A DNA stretch of 64,000 bases. Origin: Bradyrhizobium sp. CCGUVB1N3 (GTDB lineage Bacteria > Pseudomonadota > Alphaproteobacteria > Rhizobiales > Xanthobacteraceae). The position numbers and the translations under genes are program-made. Below are positions 59,717-64,000 of this stretch, piece after piece (positions within the stretch are counted from its first letter, which is position 1; each line of letters begins with the position of its first letter). Under the pieces are notes generated by a model that saw nothing but the letters and a program-made list of their open reading frames with translations, had not been told where the DNA came from and ran no database searches. Where the stretch lies: assembly GCF_024199925.1 (NCBI RefSeq), contig NZ_JANADR010000001.1, forward strand, positions 7,629,501-7,693,500, written 5' to 3'.

Positions 59717-61860
59717 TTAACGACCTTTCTTTTCGACCGCACTCAATCCAAGCCGCCCAGATGCATATGTATATTCCAGGGCCGCCCGCCGTGCGTCTTC
59801 GATGAGATTGGCGGCGGCACTATGCCCCCCGTCGAGATTCTCATAGTAGAAATAGGGCTGGCCTAGCCCAGCGAGCCTTGCGGCTGCCTTGCGGCCAGGG
59901 GCCGGATGAACGCGGTCGTCCTTGGTGGAGGTGAGAATGAAGGGGGCCGGGTAGGTCTGGCCCGGCACCAACTTCTGATAGGGCGAGTAGGCCTGGATCC
60001 ATTCGCGCTGCTCAGGCAAGGCGGGATCGCCATACTCGGCGGTCCAGGAGGCGCCGGCGGCCAGGTGAACCGAAGCATGTCGAACAGCGGCACCTGCACG
60101 ATGGCGGCATTGAAGAGGTCAGGTCGTTGGGTGATTGCGGTCCCAACCAGAAGGCCTCCTTGGCTGCCGCCGACTACGCCCAGCCGGCGCGGAGACGTGA
60201 TCTTCCGGCGGATCAGGTCCTCAGCAACGGCTATAAAATCATCCCATGTGCGCTGCTTCGTTGCCCTTTGGGCGGCCTCGTGCCATCGCGGCCCGAATTC
60301 GCAGCCGCCGCGCAGGTTCGCGACGACATATGCATAGCCCTGCTCGAGCCGGAGCCGTCCCGTAAGCCCCGCATAAGACGGCAGAAGCGGAATCTGAAAT
60401 CCCCCATAGCCATAAAGAAGGGTTGGAGTCGATCCGTCACACCTTGCGCTCTTGGGTTGCACCAGAAAGTAGGGAATGCCGGTGCCGTCGTGCGACGTCG
60501 CCTCGAACTGCTCCACGACATGTCTAGACGCATTAAACCTGGAAGGTGTCGTTCTCAGTGTCTCGAGGCGTTCGGTTGCAGCGTCGAAGTACCAGAGCGA
60601 CGTCGGCCGGAGAAAACTGGAGACGGTGAACATCACCTCGTCCGTTTCATTCGATGCAGCAGAAAGACCGACACTCGCATTCTCCGGAAGTGGGATCGGC
60701 GTGACTAGCCAGGTGCCCTGATCGTACTTGTAGACGAACGCCTGCTCTGAACATTATCGAGTCGTCAGGATCAATAGGTTCCTGGTTGCTCTGAACCCGC
60801 TGAGAGCCTGCCGAGGCCCGGACTGGAAGACGAGCGTGGGTCTGGCGCGCAGCGGATCCTGCTTCCATTCGGCCAGGTCATACGAGATGATCGAGCCGGC
60901 TGCGAACCGGGCGTCGCCGGACGGCGGCGTCCAGTCTTCGTTTAGCGTCACGAGCAGGCGGCCACTGGCAATGCCGCCAATGTTCGCCTTTCTCGGCAGA
61001 TTGAGCTTGATCGGCCGCTCAGGCCCGAAAAGGACATACTCATTTTCGAACGAGCTGATGGCGCGCACAGCGCCGGTCGCATGGACGGTGCCGTCACTGT
61101 CGCGCAGCACCAATGGCGCGGTCCCGACATCGGTCAGCTCGCCGCGAAAGACCTCGCGCGCTTGAGCGAGCGGCTGAGCACGCTTGAGCTCCTTCACGAC
61201 GAACGGGTAGCCGGCCTTCGTCATGGTCCCGTCGCCCCAATCTCGTGCAATCAGGATCGTATTGTTATCTACCCAGCTGACGTTCTGCTTTCCCTCCGGA
61301 AGATCAAAGCCGGTCATGGCGAAAGTCTTGGCGTCGAGGTCGAACTCGCGCACGAACACGGCGTCCTTGCCACCATCGGAAAGTCTGAGCAGGCACAGGC
61401 GCTCTTCCGGCGGCAGGCAGCTGCCGCCTTTGAAGACCCAGTTCTTCTTCTCCGCGACAGCCAGCGCGTCCATGTCGAGGATGGTGTCCCAGCGCGGGTC
61501 TTGGGCGCGATAGCTCTAAAACGTGGTACGCCGCCAGATGCCGCGCACGTGGTTCTCGTCCTGCCAGAAATTGTCGAGACCGCGCCGTGCGAAGGAAACG
61601 TACGGAATCCGGTCCTTGGCCTGGAGAATGTTGAGCGCCTCCTCGTAGAAGCGTTGATAGCGGAAATCTGATTGGAGCACACTGAGCGTCTTGTCGTTTT
61701 CAGCGCGAGCCCAAGCCAATGCGCGCGGCCCTTCGATCTCCTCGAGCCAAAGAAAAGGATCGTTCGCTTTCGTCGCAGCCGGCAGCGTCTGGGGCAGTAC
61801 CACGCGCATCAAACAGATCATGGATAGCGACGCTGCGAGGAGGCGGAGCGATTTTTTCAT
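59717..61860 (-). pseudogene. Prolyl oligopeptidase (family S9) pseudogene
   Basis: Starting at ATG 61860 (MKKSLRLLAASLSMICLMRV, a signal peptide) the frame runs through NDPFLWLEEIEGPRALAWA. It meets an in-frame TAG at 61516-61518 (TTF-stop-SYRAQDPRW). It reopens (FKGGSCLPPEERLCLLRLSD) and breaks again near 60750. The catalytic part follows: YGYGGFQIPLLPSYAG, Ser in GVVGGSQGGLLV. A last frameshift near 60060 precedes DDRVHPAPGRK (Asp) and YYENLDGGHSAAA (His). All elements of an S9A peptidase are present, but at least three lesions make it dead. Confidence 0.88.
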
Positions 61861-62261
61861 GGGAAATGTCCTGAACAGGGGCGCTAGCCTCACTCGCGTG
61901 TGTTGCGAGGTGGCCGGAAGCCGACGGAAGATGTGCATTCGGTTTTTCGAAGAGCGGACATGCGGAGAGAACCGCGTCCGCCGGCGCCCCGAACGATGCA
62001 ATCAACGTGCCGCTTGAAATTGGAGGTACTCACCGGTCGCTTCGCACTGCATGCCGGCGTCAAGTTCTGGACAATGGTTCCAAAGCTGACGCTGTTCGGA
62101 CGAAGGAGCAGGGTCGAATGACGACGATTTCGCAAACACGAATCACCTGCTCCCTCTTCCGCACCCCGATGGATCTGCAGCGCGCACGATATCTGCCGAG
62201 CCGCGTTACCTTTATGGGCGCTCCGCCCCGCCGGCATGGGATGCGCTGCTGTCGTAGGTGT
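61861..62261. other. No gene seen
   Basis: Upstream flank of the S9 pseudogene and short unrelated frames. Confidence 0.35.
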
Positions 62262-62340
62262 ACTCATGACCGAGATGCATTTTGAGAACCTTGCGCGGCA
62301 TACGAGGCGCGGTCGGGAAGGCGCGATGCAGACGGGCGCA
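62262..62340 (+). repeat. Diverged third copy of the YEARLEGAIQTG-coding repeat edge
   Basis: On the plus strand atgaccgagatgcattttga and gaaggcgcgatgcagacggg match the coding edge of repeat copies 1 and 2 (there on the minus strand: atgagcgaaacgtacattga, gaaggcgcgatccagacggg). Only about 75 bp are shared. Confidence 0.5.
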
Positions 62341-62702
62341 CTCGCGACCGCGCATTGTGTTACCTCGGCTCGATGCGTGCTCAGGACGCAGATTGAAACC
62401 TGCCTCGATCCCACCCGCCGGATGATTTCGAAGTGGCTTGAGCGAGGAGTTTGATCCCTTTTCGTGCTGCTGGCGGGCACCAATTCCTGTGTCCCTGACG
62501 CGTGGCGTGTCAATCAGCACTGGAACGGATCCTTACGGGATCCAAAAGCTCCATGCCCGACAAGCTACAGGAGGCGCTCGCAGAGCATGCCAAACTCAGG
62601 CAACCTGGCGTTCAAGATCGCGGTCAATATTGTTCCGCATCAAACGCGAATGCTGAATCTGGCGCACGCGAGCTCAATGCTCGGACTGATGGGCAAGAAA
62701 AA

Positions 62703-62727
62703 GGGCCGCTTGATTGACAAGCGGCCC
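62703..62727 (-). terminator. Rho-independent terminator on the minus strand
   Basis: gggccgcttg (62703-62712) and caagcggccc (62718-62727) form a perfect 10-bp stem with a 5-base loop. The plus-strand aagaaaaa before it becomes cttttt on the minus strand, so termination is for minus-strand transcripts. No intact gene is visible upstream on that strand. Confidence 0.75.
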
Positions 62728-63330
62728 AAGTCTAGGGAGGAAACGCCCAAGGAGGGCAGCGGCAGCGCGAGACGCTACCGCACTGCAATAATACGCGACC
62801 GCACTGCACAAGCAAGTCTTTTTCGCCAAGTCTCTTTCGCCAAGTCTGTGCGAGGCACCATCCACGCCGGTCGCCTCAATCACCTGCGCTCGATGACTAA
62901 CGCCATGTCGGTAAACCGATCCGTTTAGCGTCTCGCCGGCAATTGTTTTGCAACTCTGAGCTCGCGTCCGAGCCGTTGAAATCCGAGCGACCCATAGAGG
63001 GCTTTCCTACCGGCACGCTTGTGATGGGGCCATGTGGTGCTCACTGTCGAGGACGTCGAAGCATTGCTGGCATCGCGACCTGCTGGGCGTCAAGGTGCGG
63101 GACGTCGGCTTGAGGCGTATGGACTGTACCTGTCCCACGTCAATGTTCGCAAATCATAGCTTTGCAATCGTCGGCTCGGGAAAGAAGGCCTTTCATCATT
63201 TCATGGTCGAGGGCGACGGTCTTGACGACGTCGGCTAAGGCTGCAGATTTCGCCAGATCGAGCAACGATGCATGACAACACTCTAAGGCACCAGCGCGAT
63301 CCTCGCGCGAATGACGCCGCACCGAGGCTT
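62728..63330. other. No gene seen
   Basis: Short frames only. A plus-strand stretch around 63039-63155 (TVEDVEALLASRPAG-like) looks weakly coding but is unassigned. Confidence 0.35.
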
Positions 63331-63700
63331 GATCTCGAGCTGCGCAGTCCTGGCCATCGATTTTGGAGCGCTTGCGATTATTGATGGCTATGTTGACGTT
63401 CGTGTGAGCGCCGTCGCGAGCGTTGGGATCGTGTTCGCGGCACTCGCAGTCCAGCATATTACATTCACGAACTGGTTTTCTCGGGCTCGCCCGGCCGGGC
63501 AACGCGGGCACAGATGTCGCGTTCCTGACTTCGGTGATGTCGGCGTTCGCGTTGGTGGGCTTCGCAGCGAGTGGGTTTATCGCGGCGAGATTCGGCTACG
63601 GGGTCACGCTGATATTGCCGGGCCTCGGCTATGCTTTCTCGGCCTTGCTCGCTGCGGCATTGCTTCGCCAATATGACACCGCGGTGCCTGGCGAGGGACT
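63331..63700 (+). pseudogene. MFS-transporter-like membrane protein relic
   Basis: One frame gives membrane segments SCAVLAIDFGALAIIDGYV and AVASVGIVFAALAVQHITFT. After a frameshift near 63495 another gives AGTDVAFLTSVMSAFALVGF, AASGFIAARFGYGVTLILPG and LGYAFSALLAAALL. A-G-T-D-V followed by SGFIAARFGYG resembles the last helices of major facilitator transporters. Both ends and the exact family are unclear. Confidence 0.4.
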
Positions 63701-64000
63701 GATGCTCGGGCGCACGCAGCAGAGTGGATTTGCGACCAGAAGCGTTTTGGATTCCCCAATCAGGCCGGTTCTGATCCAAGCTTCCTGCTGGCGAAGGAAG
63801 CCCGCAAAGCCGACATCACGTCTCTGCCGACCATCGCAGGTTCGATGCAGGTCCACTCCATTTGCGCGGCGCCGAGATCCGCGGCCACGACATCCTGAGA
63901 GCCTTCATGGCGGTCCAATCGGCAAAACAGCATGGACAGCCCCTTGCAACTGGATGGCCGCTTCACAGCTCAAGCCCGTGGTCCGCGAGCACCTGACGCG
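63701..64000. other. Unassigned sequence at the window edge
   Basis: Frames read FGFPNQAGSDPSFLLAKEAR and ADITSLPTIAGSMQVHSI, which look protein-like but are not recognised. A gene may continue beyond the window. Confidence 0.3.

Noticed and set aside
1..64000. CRISPR array or ribosomal RNA genes
   Set aside because: No regularly spaced short repeats and no rRNA-like conserved stretches were seen anywhere in the window.

Overview
The window reads as a piece of the symbiosis island of a Bradyrhizobium-type alphaproteobacterium. It holds rhizobial type III secretion (T3SS) genes (nopX twice, a NopD/Bel2-5-type SUMO protease, NopP, a GunA2-type endoglucanase, nopC-nopA, an SctD protein and rhcV), at least five tts boxes (binding sites of the activator TtsI), and a very high density of intact and broken insertion sequences. 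It is GC-rich, and large parts are gene debris.

Layout. 1-9.2 kb is a mobile-element nest: an intact IS3-family element with a 4-bp target duplication, an IS5-type transposase gene split by an IS110/IS1111-type element, an IS91-type transposase paired with a tyrosine recombinase, and a group II intron with its maturase. 10.3-16.3 kb is an effector/translocator block: tts box, a 50-aa NopX-like mini-ORF, nopX and a 1040-aa C48 protease effector. 16.3-26.4 kb has IS remnants (IS5, IS256, IS4, ISAzo13), a complete AbiEi/AbiEii toxin-antitoxin pair, a TumE/TumA-like pair with a frameshifted toxin, and relics of scpB, dnaB and an S1/P1 nuclease. 26.4-29.0 kb holds an effector gene encoding leucine-rich repeats plus a Fic domain, cut by an 898-bp IS5-family element. 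Removing the element restores one 543-aa frame. 29-31.5 kb has recombinase and ISNCY-like pseudogenes. 31.5-34.3 kb is a zinc-type region: a NicO remnant, an L,D-transpeptidase-like gene and a CobW-family GTPase preceded by a perfect palindrome of the Zur-box type. 35-41.7 kb has an acetyltransferase-like gene, an IS1380 relic, a complete IS66 element with 8-bp target duplication and a YecA-like passenger, and nopP. 42-43.6 kb has a GNAT gene, a decayed tRNA-Leu 5' half carrying a group I intron core, and an IS630 relic. 43.8-46.7 kb is a PAS sensor kinase whose overlapping response-regulator gene is truncated. 46.7-54.1 kb has the second nopX (reverse) and, divergently, the T3SS operon nopC-nopA-sctD-unknown-TPR-rhcV-lipoprotein. 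54-64 kb has a tts-driven GH12 endoglucanase between two ~300-bp direct repeats, a serine carboxypeptidase, a prolyl-oligopeptidase pseudogene and debris.

How the genes work together. TtsI, not encoded here, would activate the tts boxes and so co-express structural parts (NopA pilus, SctD, RhcV), the NopX translocator and the effectors (NopD-like, NopP, LRR-Fic, GunA2-like). The remaining rhc genes (ATPase, secretin, other export-apparatus parts) are not in the window. The LRR-Fic and NopP genes share an N-terminal secretion leader and a promoter layout, which suggests effector evolution by swapping of 5' ends. All family names come from reading the sequence; no database search was run.
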